Origin: Flavobacteriales bacterium UBA4110
Lineage (GTDB): Bacteria > Bacteroidota > Bacteroidia > Flavobacteriales > Weeksellaceae
Reading direction: 5' to 3'
Length of the DNA: 54,068 nucleotides
Assembly: GCA_002383165.1 (NCBI GenBank)
Contig: DFXK01000003.1
Location: 77,314 to 131,381 of the forward strand
Part shown: positions 35,074 through 43,944 of the stretch, piece by piece
Layout of the letters: every line of letters starts with the position of its first letter
Position numbering within the stretch: position 1 is the first letter of the stretch
Notes under the pieces: generated by a model
What the model saw: only the letters and a program-made list of their open reading frames with translations
What the model was told of the DNA's origin: nothing
The model's database searches: none
Translations under genes and position numbers: made by a program

Positions 35074-35397
35074 TTACAATTGGTCATAACCTGTAAAGTT
35101 TTCATCTACAATTGCTTTCCATTCCGGATGCTTTTTGATGTATGCAAAAATATAAGGACAGAAGGGAAGTACTTTTTTTTCATTCTCTTTTATATATTGT
35201 AATGTTTTCTCCACCACTGCAGCAGCGGCTCCTGTTCCCAATAGTTCCGGTTCTGCTTCTGTGTGTACCAGAGCAATCTGCTGTTCTCCCTCGGCGTAAT
35301 CGTAATTAATAAATGCTAAATGTCCATCAACTTCTATCTGGAAACGTTTTTTTGCTTCATCTTTTACAAGTGTTAATTCTTCAAATTCTGGTTTCAT
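35074..35397 (-). CDS. GNAT-like N-acetyltransferase (YjdJ/DUF type)
   Basis: A 107-residue minimal GNAT protein. It reads GHLAFINYDYAEGEQQIALVHTEAEPELLGTGAAAAVVEKTLQYI, where LGTGAAAAVV corresponds to the acetyl-CoA-binding loop, then PFCPYIFAYIKKHPEW, the conserved C-terminal motif of the small YjdJ/At1g77540-type acetyltransferases (with the conserved Cys). Substrate unknown. Monocistronic. Confidence 0.88.
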   Translation of the reverse strand: MKPEFEELTLVKDEAKKRFQIEVDGHLAFINYDYAEGEQQIALVHTEAEPELLGTGAAAAVVEKTLQYIKENEKKVLPFCPYIFAYIKKHPEWKAIVDENFTGYDQL

Positions 35398-35469
35398 CGC
35401 TTTTTTTTTAAAATTTATTTAATTCAAAATTAGCGAAAAAATAAGATTGAAAATTAATGTTGTTTTTTT

Positions 35470-35503
35470 AAAACAAAAAAAATCCTGTAAATCTTCGTTT
35501 ACA
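35470..35503 (-). terminator. Probable terminator of pheS
   Basis: TGTAAA (35486-35491) pairs with TTTACA (35498-35503), and the minus strand reads into a T-rich run. Weak stem, moderate confidence. Confidence 0.5.
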
Positions 35504-35527
35504 TGATTAATATTTAGTAATAATAAA

Positions 35528-36538
35528 TTATAAAGTTTTGAACTGCTCAAGCATTCTGATGTCATTTTCGAAAAACATTCTGATGTCACTCATTTGATAT
35601 AGAAGCATTACGATTCTCTCTATTCCCATTCCAAATGCATATCCAGAATATTTGTCCGGATCTATGTTTACGTTCTTTAGAACGGCAGGATCCACCATTC
35701 CACAGCCCATGATTTCCAGCCAGCCGGTTCCCTTCGTGATTCTATAGTCTGTTTCAGAGTTTAGTCCCCAATAAACATCCACTTCCGCACTTGGTTCTGT
35801 AAACGGGAAGTAAGAAGGTCTCATTCTGATTTTCGATTTCCCAAAAAGTTCAGTTGTGAAAAACTGAATGGTTTGTTTCAAATCTGCAAAACTTACATTC
35901 TCATCAATATACAAACCTTCAATTTGATGGAAGATACAATGTGAACGCGAAGAAACAGCTTCATTTCTGAAAACCCTTCCTGGCGCGAGAATTCTCATCG
36001 GCGGTTCATTATTTTCCATATAACGGATCTGTACGGAAGAGGTATGTGTCCTAAGAAGAACATCAGGATTTTGCTCGATAAAAAAAGTATCCTGCATATC
36101 TCTTGCCGGGTGATATTCTGGGAGATTCAGAGCTGTAAAGTTATGCCAATCATCCTCGATCTCTGGTCCGTCTGCAACAGCAAAACCTATAGATTTGAAG
36201 ATGTCAATGATTTTATTTTTAACTAAATTGATTGGATGACGAGAGCCCAATTCCAATGGAAAAGCAGGTCTTGTAAGGTCTTCTTTTTCAAGGATGATTT
36301 TGCTTTCGGAAGATGTTTTCAGTTCCTCTAGCTTTTCATTCACAGTATTTCTTAAGACATTGATTTTTTGTCCAAAATCTTTCTTTTGCTCATTAGGAAT
36401 TTGTTTCAATGCATCATAAAAATCGTTCATGATTCCTTTTTTTCCATTGAATTTTAAACGGAACTGTTCTATCTCATCCTTTGCAGAAGATTGGAAATTT
36501 TGTACTTCTACCAACAGCTCATCAATTTTCTCTAGCAT
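35528..36538 (-). CDS. pheS: Phenylalanyl-tRNA synthetase alpha subunit
   Basis: A 336-residue class II synthetase catalytic subunit. The N-terminal coiled coil (residues 1-85) binds tRNA. Motif 2 is seen around MRILAPGRVFRNEAVSSRSHCIFHQIEG, and motif 3 near GYAFGMGIERIVMLLYQ. GxGWxEI (GTGWLEIMGCGMV) is characteristic. It pairs with the beta subunit (pheT), which is not adjacent here; separated pheS and pheT are common in Bacteroidetes. Confidence 0.96.
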   Translation of the reverse strand: MLEKIDELLVEVQNFQSSAKDEIEQFRLKFNGKKGIMNDFYDALKQIPNEQKKDFGQKINVLRNTVNEKLEELKTSSESKIILEKEDLTRPAFPLELGSRHPINLVKNKIIDIFKSIGFAVADGPEIEDDWHNFTALNLPEYHPARDMQDTFFIEQNPDVLLRTHTSSVQIRYMENNEPPMRILAPGRVFRNEAVSSRSHCIFHQIEGLYIDENVSFADLKQTIQFFTTELFGKSKIRMRPSYFPFTEPSAEVDVYWGLNSETDYRITKGTGWLEIMGCGMVDPAVLKNVNIDPDKYSGYAFGMGIERIVMLLYQMSDIRMFFENDIRMLEQFKTL

Positions 36539-36581
36539 TGCTTAAAATAAATTATAGAATGCAAAAATACGATTTTAAAAT

Positions 36582-36610
36582 AAAAAAATCTGCCTTTAAG
36601 AAAGCAGATT
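36582..36610 (-). terminator. Terminator of the YceI lipoprotein gene
   Basis: AATCTGC (36588-36594) pairs with GCAGATT (36604-36610), and the minus strand reads into a T run. Confidence 0.75.
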
Positions 36611-36656
36611 AATTATAATTTTATACTAATAGCAAAAAGCCAAATACAAAAGCTAT

Positions 36657-37316
36657 TTATTTCTTCTCAATAGCCTTAACTTTCAACTGAACATTGATCT
36701 CGTTTTTGATAAGGCCTTCTGCAGCAGGCATCTGAAATTTAATTCCAAATTCATCTCTGTTAATGTCTTTTGGCTCTGTCGCAATACTAAGTTCTCCATC
36801 TTTTATCTTAACATTGGCATTAAAAGTAGCTGGTTTTGTAATTCCTTTTAAAGTCAGATTTCCATCCAAAACTGTGTTATAATCACTTCCTGCTGGCGCT
36901 TCTGAAATTTTTGTGATTTCGTAGGAAGCCGTTGGGAATTTTTCTACATCAAAAAAATCTGCACTTTTTAGATGCCCTATAAGTTTTGCGTTGCCATCAG
37001 TTTCTTTCAGATCTTCATTCGCAATAGAATTCATATCAATGACGAATTGCCCACTTTCCAGCTTATTATCTTTGACGGTAACCTCGCCACTTTCAAATTT
37101 CAAAGTTCCAATATGACTGGTATTGTCGGACTTCACCACTTTAAAACCTTTCCATTCTGCTTTACTGTTCATCGTATCTATGACATATATTTGTCCGTTT
37201 GTAGTTGTTAGCACCTCATTGCTTTCGCTGGTTACGGGTTTATCTTTTCCGCAGGAAATTACAAAAATAGAGGCTGAGATCATCAGGATAGCTGCAATAA
37301 TGGTTGATTTTTTCAT
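36657..37316 (-). CDS. YceI-family lipoprotein
   Basis: About 219 residues from the ATG at 37316. The open frame begins at 37367 but the first 17 residues would precede a perfect lipoprotein signal (KKSTIIAAILMISASIFVISC). The YceI domain follows (YVIDTMNSKAEWKGFKV to the end), an eight-stranded lipocalin-like barrel that binds isoprenoid or other amphiphilic molecules. Typical phrases are HIGTLKFESGEV, LIGHLKSADFFDVEKFPTASYEIT and LKGITKPATFNANV. Located in the envelope; ligand unknown. Confidence 0.9.
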   Translation of the reverse strand: MKKSTIIAAILMISASIFVISCGKDKPVTSESNEVLTTTNGQIYVIDTMNSKAEWKGFKVVKSDNTSHIGTLKFESGEVTVKDNKLESGQFVIDMNSIANEDLKETDGNAKLIGHLKSADFFDVEKFPTASYEITKISEAPAGSDYNTVLDGNLTLKGITKPATFNANVKIKDGELSIATEPKDINRDEFGIKFQMPAAEGLIKNEINVQLKVKAIEKK

Positions 37317-37452
37317 ATCAGGCTGTAGGAATTTAGAAAGTTGAGTGTCCATTGGCTTGGTTTTCACTCAGAATATTTTAATTTGTTATTAAGTTTTACG
37401 TTCTTTGCTAAAATAATAAAATTATTATACTTCAAAAAACAATTTTCATAAA

Positions 37453-38385
37453 ATGCTCTTAGAAGTCAAAAATCTTTATTTCAATTATCAGACCAAAAAT
37501 CCTCTGTTTCAAAACCTAAATCTGAATGTAGATGAAGGTCAGGTGGTTGCGTTGGCAGGCGAAAGCGGCTGCGGAAAATCAACCTTGCTAAGCCTAATAT
37601 ACGGATTGATGGATTGGCAGAGCGGTGAAATTATTTTTGACGGTGAAAAATTGTTTGGCCCAAAAGGAAATCTTGTGCCTGGAGAATCGAAAATGAAATT
37701 CGTAGCGCAGAATTATGATCTAATGCCTTATGCAAAGGTTGCAGATAATGTAGGCAAGTTTATTTCTAATATCAATTTAAAATCGAAAAAGGAAAAGGTT
37801 GAAGAATTGTTGGATATTGTTGGATTGAAGGATTATGCTAAAGTTTTGCCGAAAAATCTAAGTGGCGGACAACAGCAACGTGTCGCAATTGCTCGCGCTT
37901 TGGCAGTTCTTCCAAAGATGCTTTTGTTGGATGAACCTTTCAGTAATCTGGATTTTTCCAGAAAATTTGAATTAAGAGATAAATTGTTCAATTATGTAAA
38001 GCAAAATAATCTAAGTCTTTTGATTTCGACGCATAATTTGGAAGAAGTTTTGCCTTGGGCAGACAAAATTGTCGTGTTGCAGCAAGGACGATTGATTCAG
38101 AATGATTCGCCAAAGGAAACTTACGAAAATCCTTACAATGATTATGTTGCAAAGCTTTTAGGTGAAGTCAATATTTTTACAAAAGAAGAACGAGCACAAT
38201 TGAATCTTTCCCAAAATCATTACTTTCCTCATCAGATAAAAATTGCTGATGGTGGAGTAGAAGCGAGTGTTTTAGAAAGTCTTTTTGCGGGTTCGCATTA
38301 TCGAAATAAGGTCAGAATTAAAGATAAATCAATTGTTGTTTATTCTCAAAATTTACTTACTGGAAAAGTCTTTTTAGAATTTTAG
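37453..38385 (+). CDS. Lone ABC transporter ATP-binding protein with C-terminal TOBE-like domain
   Basis: A 310-residue ATPase. Walker A GESGCGKSTLLSLIYG, signature LSGGQQQRVAIARAL, Walker B LLLDEPFSNLD and switch STHNLEEV are intact. Residues ~235-310 look like a TOBE-type regulatory beta domain (SLFAGSHYRNKVRIKDKSIVVYSQN), as in PotA/CysA-like importers. No permease or binding protein is adjacent, so the substrate is unknown. Either the partner genes lie elsewhere or it serves more than one transporter. Confidence 0.9.
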   Translation: MLLEVKNLYFNYQTKNPLFQNLNLNVDEGQVVALAGESGCGKSTLLSLIYGLMDWQSGEIIFDGEKLFGPKGNLVPGESKMKFVAQNYDLMPYAKVADNVGKFISNINLKSKKEKVEELLDIVGLKDYAKVLPKNLSGGQQQRVAIARALAVLPKMLLLDEPFSNLDFSRKFELRDKLFNYVKQNNLSLLISTHNLEEVLPWADKIVVLQQGRLIQNDSPKETYENPYNDYVAKLLGEVNIFTKEERAQLNLSQNHYFPHQIKIADGGVEASVLESLFAGSHYRNKVRIKDKSIVVYSQNLLTGKVFLEF

Positions 38386-38658
38386 ATTCCTTATTTTCTA
38401 ATTTGTTGATAAAATATTGATAACTTATACATTTTCAGTTTGTTGAATTTTGAAAATTTTCTAATTTTGCTAAACGAAAATATATAGGAAATTTTTGGTT
38501 AATTCTCTTTCTGCCCCTAAAGACCGAAATTAGCATTCGCAATCAAAGTCTTTGAAAGTTTACCCTGCCAAATTTTTCCTTTTTTTTGCTTGTAGCTGGT
38601 AGCTCATGGCATTTAGATTAAAAAAGCAATATACAACAAGCCAATTGCTAAAAGCTAA

Positions 38659-38991
38659 CTAAGCCTTCTTTACAAACTCAGATTTCAAAGCCATAGAACC
38701 GAAACCGTCAATTTTGCAATCAATATTATGGTCAGAATCTGGTCTTAGTCTTATGTTTTTAACTTTAGTTCCAGCTTTTACAGGTTTTGGAGCCCCTTTC
38801 ACAGGCAAATCTTTTATCACAATTACAGAATCTCCGTTTTGTAATTCTTTCCCAAGAGAATCGAAAATTTTGCCTTCTGCTGAAACTTCCGCAAGATTCC
38901 ATTCGTGGAAACATTGGGAACAAACTTGTAGATTATCTTGTTCGTAAGTGAATTCGGATTGGCATTTTGGGCAAAGAATAGTGTCGCTCAT
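38659..38991 (-). CDS. PhnA/YjdM-like zinc-ribbon protein
   Basis: A 110-residue protein beginning with a zinc ribbon (CPKCQSEFTYEQDNLQVCSQC, cysteines at about 7, 10, 28 and 31) followed by the family domain GKELQNGDSVIVIKDLPVKG and VKAGTKVKNIRL. PhnA was once linked to phosphonate use, but its true role is uncertain and it lies outside any phn cluster here. Monocistronic, convergent with the ABC ATPase. Confidence 0.88.
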   Translation of the reverse strand: MSDTILCPKCQSEFTYEQDNLQVCSQCFHEWNLAEVSAEGKIFDSLGKELQNGDSVIVIKDLPVKGAPKPVKAGTKVKNIRLRPDSDHNIDCKIDGFGSMALKSEFVKKA

Positions 38992-39144
38992 AGGTTTTTT
39001 ATAGATGATTATTGATGAATGATAAATGATTTTTTATCACTTTTTAATATTGCAAAGATAATTAAATTGATTCAAGGTTTCAGCCAATATTTATCAGCTT
39101 AGTTTAAAGTCTAACATCTGGCTTCTATTATCTAAAATCTTGTT

Positions 39145-39152
39145 TATATTTG
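39145..39152 (+). promoter_or_regulatory. Promoter -7 box (TATATTTG) of gcvT
   Basis: A perfect TAnnTTTG match overlaps the upstream ATG at 39150, which therefore cannot be the start. It supports ATG 39183, 30 bp downstream. Confidence 0.65.
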
Positions 39153-39182
39153 TGCGCAACTAAAATAAATCTTCCTTTTAAA

Positions 39183-40286
39183 ATGAAAAAAACCGCTTTA
39201 TACGATAAACACGTTTCTCTAGGCGCTAAAATCGTTCCGTTTGCAGGATTCGAAATGCCTGTTCAATATTCAGGAGTTACAGAAGAACATTTTGCTGTCC
39301 GCGAAAAAGCGGGAATTTTTGATGTGTCTCATATGGGACAGTTTTTCATCGAAGGTCCTTCTGCGAAAGATTTGTTGCAGTTTGTGACGTCTAATAATGT
39401 TGATGCTTTAGAAATCGGAGATTCGGCGTCTAGCCAAAACGGAAAAGCGCAATATTCTTGTCTTCCTAATGAAAATGGCGGGATTGTAGATGATTTAATC
39501 GTTTACAAAATCGAAGATGATAAATATTTTGTAGTTGTAAATGCTTCCAATATTGAAAAAGATTGGAATCACATTGCAAAATACAATGAGAAATTCGGAG
39601 CCAAAATGACAAATGCTTCGGATGAAATGTCGTTAATCGCCATCCAAGGTCCAAAAGCAACGGAAATTCTTCAGAAATTGACTGAGACAGATTTGTCATC
39701 CATTCCATATTATCATTTCACAGTTGGTTCTGTAGCTGGTTTTTCGGATGTGATTATTTCCAACACAGGTTATACAGGAAGTGGGGGATTCGAAATTTAT
39801 TTTGATAATAAATATGCTGAACAGCTTTGGGATTCTTTGACGGAAGTTGGAGCTGAATTTGGAATGATTCCTTGCGGATTAGCTTCCAGAGATACTTTGA
39901 GATTGGAAAAAGGGTTTTGTCTTTACGGGAATGATATCGATGATACAACTTCTCCGCTAGAAGCTGGATTGGGTTGGATTACAAAATTTGATAAAGATTT
40001 TGTAAACAAAGCATTCTTGGAAAATCAAAAAGCTGAAGGAATCTCAAGAAAATTAGTTGGTTTCGAAATGCAAGAAAAGGCAATTCCAAGACACGATTAT
40101 GAAGTGGTTGATGCGGAAGGAAACATCATCGGAAAAGTGACTTCCGGAACAATGTCGCCAATGAAAAAAATAGGATTAGGCTTAGCTTACGTTGATAAAC
40201 CAAACTTTAAACTAGGGTCAGAAATTTTCATCAGAATCAGAAACAAAGATATTCCTGCGAAAGTGGTAAAATTACCTTTTGTTTAA
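39183..40286 (+). CDS. gcvT: Glycine cleavage system aminomethyltransferase (T protein)
   Basis: A 367-residue folate-dependent enzyme transferring the methylene group from lipoylated H protein to tetrahydrofolate and releasing ammonia. The start at 39183 gives the family N-terminus KKTALYDKHVSLGAKIVPFAGFEMPVQY. The folate/active-site region has VSHMGQFFIEGPSA and GYTGSGGFEIYF, and the C-terminal barrel has GKVTSGTMSPMKKIGLGLAYV. The other gcv genes are not adjacent. Monocistronic. Confidence 0.95.
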   Translation: MKKTALYDKHVSLGAKIVPFAGFEMPVQYSGVTEEHFAVREKAGIFDVSHMGQFFIEGPSAKDLLQFVTSNNVDALEIGDSASSQNGKAQYSCLPNENGGIVDDLIVYKIEDDKYFVVVNASNIEKDWNHIAKYNEKFGAKMTNASDEMSLIAIQGPKATEILQKLTETDLSSIPYYHFTVGSVAGFSDVIISNTGYTGSGGFEIYFDNKYAEQLWDSLTEVGAEFGMIPCGLASRDTLRLEKGFCLYGNDIDDTTSPLEAGLGWITKFDKDFVNKAFLENQKAEGISRKLVGFEMQEKAIPRHDYEVVDAEGNIIGKVTSGTMSPMKKIGLGLAYVDKPNFKLGSEIFIRIRNKDIPAKVVKLPFV

Positions 40287-40320
40287 ATAGGTTTTACGAT
40301 AATAGACTGATAGATAATAG

Positions 40321-40355
40321 AAAAGCGTTCAAATTTTGAACGCTTTTTATTTTTC
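40321..40355. terminator. Terminator between gcvT and the glutathione peroxidase gene
   Basis: AAAGCGTTCAA pairs with TTGAACGCTTT in a stem with a small loop, followed by T-rich sequence; A residues on the other side allow bidirectional use. Confidence 0.85.
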
Positions 40356-40367
40356 TAGAATTTAAAT

Positions 40368-40901
40368 CTACTTCAGATATTTCGTAATACTCTCGCTCAT
40401 TGGATTGGTTGTGCTTACGAAGCTATCAATGATATTACCTTTTTCGTCCAATAAAATTTTAGTGAAGTTCCAAAGGATTTTAGTGTTTTTTACACCGTTT
40501 TCTTTTTTGTCAGTCAAAAATTTGTAAATCGGCGCAATGTCATCACCTTTTACAGAAATCTTCGCCGCCATTGGGAATTGAACCCCATAATTTCTCTGGC
40601 AGAAAGTAGCAATCTCGTGATTAGATCCAGGCTCTTGTCCACCGAAGTTATTGGCTGGAAAACCTACCACAACCAATTTGTTCTTGTATTTTTCATAAAG
40701 TTTTTCCAAATCAGCGTATTGAGGTGTAAATCCACATTCGGAAGCAGTATTAACAACCAATATTTTTTTGCCTTTGAATTTAGAAAAATCAATGGTAGAA
40801 CCATCCAAAGCTTCTACTTTGAAACTGTGAATCGATTTTGCCTGAGCCTTATTTTTTGAAAATCCGAAAAGTGATAGCATAATAATGAATAAATATTTCA
40901 T
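40368..40901 (-). CDS. Glutathione peroxidase-like thiol peroxidase, exported
   Basis: A 177-residue member of the GPx family with an N-terminal signal peptide (about residues 1-21). The peroxidatic Cys56 (NTASECGFTPQY, replacing selenocysteine) and the partner Cys101 (ATFCQRNYG) are present, as are the conserved Gln of FGGQEPGS and Trp of ILWNFTKILLD. Bacterial forms usually use thioredoxin rather than glutathione to reduce peroxides. The signal peptide places it in the periplasm. Confidence 0.92.
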   Translation of the reverse strand: MKYLFIIMLSLFGFSKNKAQAKSIHSFKVEALDGSTIDFSKFKGKKILVVNTASECGFTPQYADLEKLYEKYKNKLVVVGFPANNFGGQEPGSNHEIATFCQRNYGVQFPMAAKISVKGDDIAPIYKFLTDKKENGVKNTKILWNFTKILLDEKGNIIDSFVSTTNPMSESITKYLK

Positions 40902-41041
40902 ATAAAGTTATTTAAAATTTTTTAATAATTATACGCAATCGCCACTTGGTCCAAATTTCTTTTGAAGAATTGTAAACTGCGATGTCGTAAAATAATTTAA
41001 AAATCAAATTTAAAACAAGTTTAGGAAATAATGGTTAATTA

Positions 41042-41850
41042 TCAAATATCATTTTTTTTAATAAGTCCCCATTCCAATGCTTTCTTTATAAGTTCAGATA
41101 TTTTTGTACAATTTGTTTTTTCGAATATGTTTCTGTGATGGGTTGTTATAGTGTGGTATGAGATTTCCAAGAATGTTGAAATCTGTTTTGCGGAGTTACC
41201 AAGAGCCAATAAAGAGAGTATTTCTATTTCCCTTTTAGTTAGTTCTACAGGCGGTAACTCAATATTCTTATTATTTCCGTACTGCATCTGGTGAAATCAT
41301 TGCGCCCTCCAATGCCAACTACCAAAACAGTGTATGGATTTTTCTGCGTAATACGGTGGATATTGGTATGGATATTTACGGATTGATGTAATCGCCCATT
41401 TTCGTCCTTAAAGGTATGGATTGCCTGATGATGAAACATTTCGTAGTAGCCTTTTCCTGTTTTCATCCGAAAGCAATAGCTGCATTTTAGATTTAACTGA
41501 TGTTCCCATCCTATTTCTTGTATTTTCTCAATAGTCATTCTTTCGGCTTCCATTACAAATTTGATATCATCGGGATGGATAAGTTCGATGATTTCTTTAA
41601 GATGTTTTGGGAATTTTTTTAGCCCGTGCATCGGTAAAAGATCAGGATGGTGATTACTCAGGGTGCTGTTTGCCAAATTCAGAACGTAGTAGTAGAACTG
41701 ACCTAAGGCAAACATTTCTCCGATTATCTTTTCAATGGGAGGTTGTGCAACAATCTCTTGATAATTGTTACTAAATGCTTCGGGATGAGAACTCCAAACA
41801 TCTGACAAAGGATGTTTTTTTATGGGATGGTCTATTTGTTTTTCTTTCAT
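41042..41850 (-). pseudogene. PAS-like/LuxR-type transcriptional regulator split by a one-base frameshift
   Basis: Two overlapping frames make up one protein. The first (41850-41245, 201 codons) is a PAS-like sensory part ending VLVVGIGGRNDF followed by unrelated residues. The second (41287-41042, 81 codons) is a complete LuxR-type helix-turn-helix (LTKREIEILSLLALGNSAKQISTFLEISYHTITTHHRNIFEKT). Adding one T to the run in GATTTCACCAGATG would give Asp-Phe-His-Gln-Met and join them. Similar PAS-LuxR proteins of ~270 residues are common in Chryseobacterium. A sequencing error, a true pseudogene or translational coupling (43-bp overlap) are all possible. Confidence 0.75.
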
Positions 41851-41931
41851 TATTAAGTTTTTTTAAAATTAACAATATTTTTAATTAAAAATACCTTTTT
41901 CGAGGTATTTACTTGTTTTTATTGTAAGGTT

Positions 41932-41939
41932 TATATTTG
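41932..41939 (+). promoter_or_regulatory. Promoter -7 box (TATATTTG) of the secreted hypothetical gene
   Basis: A perfect TAnnTTTG match lies 18 bp before ATG 41958, with TTG at 41913-41915 as a possible -33 element (16-bp spacing). Confidence 0.6.
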
Positions 41940-41957
41940 CTTTAAAACGACTTAACA

Positions 41958-42458
41958 ATGAAAACTCTTTTTTGCAAAGGTGCTCTTCTGCTTTTTATTG
42001 CGATTTTCCAACTCGGTTTTTCTCAAGAAGATAAGATTGCGAAGTTTTTAACAGAAAGCCTGCAAAAAGATCTTGAGTTACCAGATACAATCAAATATTT
42101 TGATGATACACTGAGAATCCTAAAACCCTACAAGGTAGAAAACGGAATCCTTTCTGTGGAGCTGGAAGTCCGCAAAGGCGGTTATCTCTACCATGAAAAA
42201 CAAGAAATGCCGATAGCCGATGTGGTGAGTGTAGAGAAGGATCTTAACATTATCCTGACCGGAAAAGGAAACCAATCTGTTACTGGAACCATTACTGAAA
42301 TCGTAGATGGCAAACCTCAAGAATCAAGAATCTATAAAACCGCGTATTTCCAAACATTCATTCGCATTGGTAAGAAAAACAAGATAATTGGCGAGCATCT
42401 TCAGTTCTACTTTGCTACAGCCAACAGACGGATAAGTGTAGGACAATGGTACGATTGA
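41958..42458 (+). CDS. Secreted hypothetical protein
   Basis: A 166-residue protein with a signal peptide (CKGALLLFIAIFQLGFSQ, cleavage near 22). The mature part is predicted to be mainly beta-strand with no recognised domain; it contains LEVRKGGYLYHEKQEMPIADV and ends RRISVGQWYD. Transcribed divergently from the PAS-LuxR regulator, so it could be that regulator's target, but this is only positional. Confidence 0.65.
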   Translation: MKTLFCKGALLLFIAIFQLGFSQEDKIAKFLTESLQKDLELPDTIKYFDDTLRILKPYKVENGILSVELEVRKGGYLYHEKQEMPIADVVSVEKDLNIILTGKGNQSVTGTITEIVDGKPQESRIYKTAYFQTFIRIGKKNKIIGEHLQFYFATANRRISVGQWYD

Positions 42459-42681
42459 GTTGTAGGATTTGAGAGTTGTGGGAGTAGGCCAGAGGGACAT
42501 AAACTCCATTCAGCAACAACGGAAATTAATCAGTTTCTAGTGAAAGTTGTCATCCTTAGCATTTTGATTTCGCTCAATATAAATTTAGTCGAAGTATAAA
42601 TATTAAAGAGTGTTACCCTAATGGCGAACTAAATCTATAATTAACAATTAAAAAAAAACACTTATGCCACCCCAGTAAAAT

Positions 42682-43050
42682 TTGATCGAGAGCGGTGAGC
42701 CGGTCGTAACAGGCGGCGTTACCAAAAAATGGTATGCTGTAGCAACCAACAACGGAGAGCTAACGGTAGATGACCTAACCAAACAGATTGAGAAATTCTC
42801 TGCCCTGTCCGAAGCGGATATCCGCGGAGTTATCATCGCACTGGAAAATGTGATACAGGACAACCTTGCGAATGGCAAGATCATCCGTCTGGACAAGCTG
42901 GGCAGTTTCTATCCTACACTTAGTAGCAAAGGTGCAGACACCGAAGAAGATTTTGATACCAGCTATATCCGTGGTGCCAGCGGGCGCTACCGCCCTGGAA
43001 CCCGCATCAGCAATGCTCTGAAGACCATTACTTTTAAGAAAAACAAGTAG
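42682..43050 (+). CDS. HU-like DNA-binding protein, N-terminus disrupted or TTG-started
   Basis: A 122-residue protein of the Bacteroidetes HU-family variant: GGVTKKWYAVATNNGELTVDDLTKQIEKFSALSEADIRGVIIALENVIQDNLANGKIIRLDKLGSFYPTLSS. The last part (RYRPGTRISNALKTITFKK) is basic. The frame opens with TTG at 42682. Upstream in the same frame is ATG at 42664, but it is followed after three codons by TAA (M-P-P-Q-stop). Family members normally begin MPVxxxLIxxG, so the 5' end seems altered, perhaps by a 5-bp gain and a 5-bp loss. It may be translated from TTG or be recently inactivated. Confidence 0.7.
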   Translation: MIESGEPVVTGGVTKKWYAVATNNGELTVDDLTKQIEKFSALSEADIRGVIIALENVIQDNLANGKIIRLDKLGSFYPTLSSKGADTEEDFDTSYIRGASGRYRPGTRISNALKTITFKKNK

Positions 43051-43059
43051 GTCTTCCCA

Positions 43060-43126
43060 AACTACAGGCGTGTAGTTGCTCAACTGCACGCTTGTAGTTA
43101 CTTAACTGGACGGCTGTAGTTGGGTG
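43060..43126 (+). repeat. Three tandem hairpin-like 22-23 bp repeats after the HU-like gene
   Basis: Units at 43060-43081, 43082-43103 and 43104-43126 share the pattern AACTnnAnGCnTGTAGTTnnnt. In the first unit the word ACTACA and TGTAGT form a hairpin. They begin ten bases after the HU-like stop codon, so they could act as a terminator, RNA stability element or regulator of that gene. Confidence 0.75.
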
Positions 43127-43205
43127 AGTGCAGGGCAAGAGTTTGGAGGTATTAAACCAATAACACTTTGGAAACAATTATTAAAACTTTAAAACAATTG
43201 ATATT

Positions 43206-43742
43206 ATGAAAACAAAATTATTATTCACTCTTCTCACTCTCTTCCTCACAATAGTAACAGCAACTGCCCAAACAACAAACTGCAATCAACCCATCGAAAT
43301 GGGAGCGTTATGCTCTTGCGTTTCCGATAGAAGACAAGACACAAGGGAAGATAGCCTGTATGAATATGAGTTTGAAGAGAGAATAAATAAGTTAGCTTGT
43401 GTAGATATTACCAAAGATTCGCCAGAAGTCATTAATAAGAAAATCCACGATTGGTGGATTAAGAATGAAGGAAAAGTCATTTGTTCTGGATTAAGTTTCA
43501 ATGTTTCAGGAGGCAATCTTCTGAAATTAGCATCTTATACAGCGTTTACTGCGGTTTTAGATAAAGCAGTTTATGACTGGAAAGTTCCATTAAATACTGT
43601 TGATAAATCTGATGGTCGCACAACGCTTGATTATATCAAAGATGAAATAATAAAAAGCAAGGGACAGCCAAAAGAAAGCGTACTAAAAAGTTACTACGAC
43701 CTTTTAAGAAAAGCAGGAGCTAAGCATAGAAATGAACTTTAA
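43206..43742 (+). CDS. Secreted protein with ankyrin-like C-terminus
   Basis: A 178-residue protein with a signal peptide (residues 1-21, ending TATAQ). The mature N-terminus is Cys-rich (NCNQPIEMGALCSC). The C-terminal ~55 residues (PLNTVDKSDGRTTLDYIKDEI and SYYDLLRKAGAKHRNEL) look like one degenerate ankyrin repeat (DGxTxLDY ... LLxxxGAK). Function unknown. It follows the HU-like gene and its tandem repeats by about 80 bp. Confidence 0.65.
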   Translation: MKTKLLFTLLTLFLTIVTATAQTTNCNQPIEMGALCSCVSDRRQDTREDSLYEYEFEERINKLACVDITKDSPEVINKKIHDWWIKNEGKVICSGLSFNVSGGNLLKLASYTAFTAVLDKAVYDWKVPLNTVDKSDGRTTLDYIKDEIIKSKGQPKESVLKSYYDLLRKAGAKHRNEL

Positions 43743-43865
43743 GAATTTAAAATAATGCCCAACTGCTTCCAAGACAAAAAAACTGTCTCAGATTTTTGGA
43801 TTAATAAAAACAGCACCAAGGAATTTTTAACATAAACTAATTACTCCTAATTTTTCTCTCCCAAG

Positions 43866-43893
43866 GCCCGCCATTTCTCGGCAGGCTTTATTT
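43866..43893 (+). terminator. Probable terminator
   Basis: GCCCGCC (43866-43872) pairs with GGCAGGC (43880-43886) with one mismatch, followed by TTTATTT. It ends transcription downstream of the ankyrin-like gene. Confidence 0.6.
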
Positions 43894-43944
43894 GTATCCG
43901 ATTTCAAAAAAATATAAATACCTTTAAACAATTGAAAATCGATA

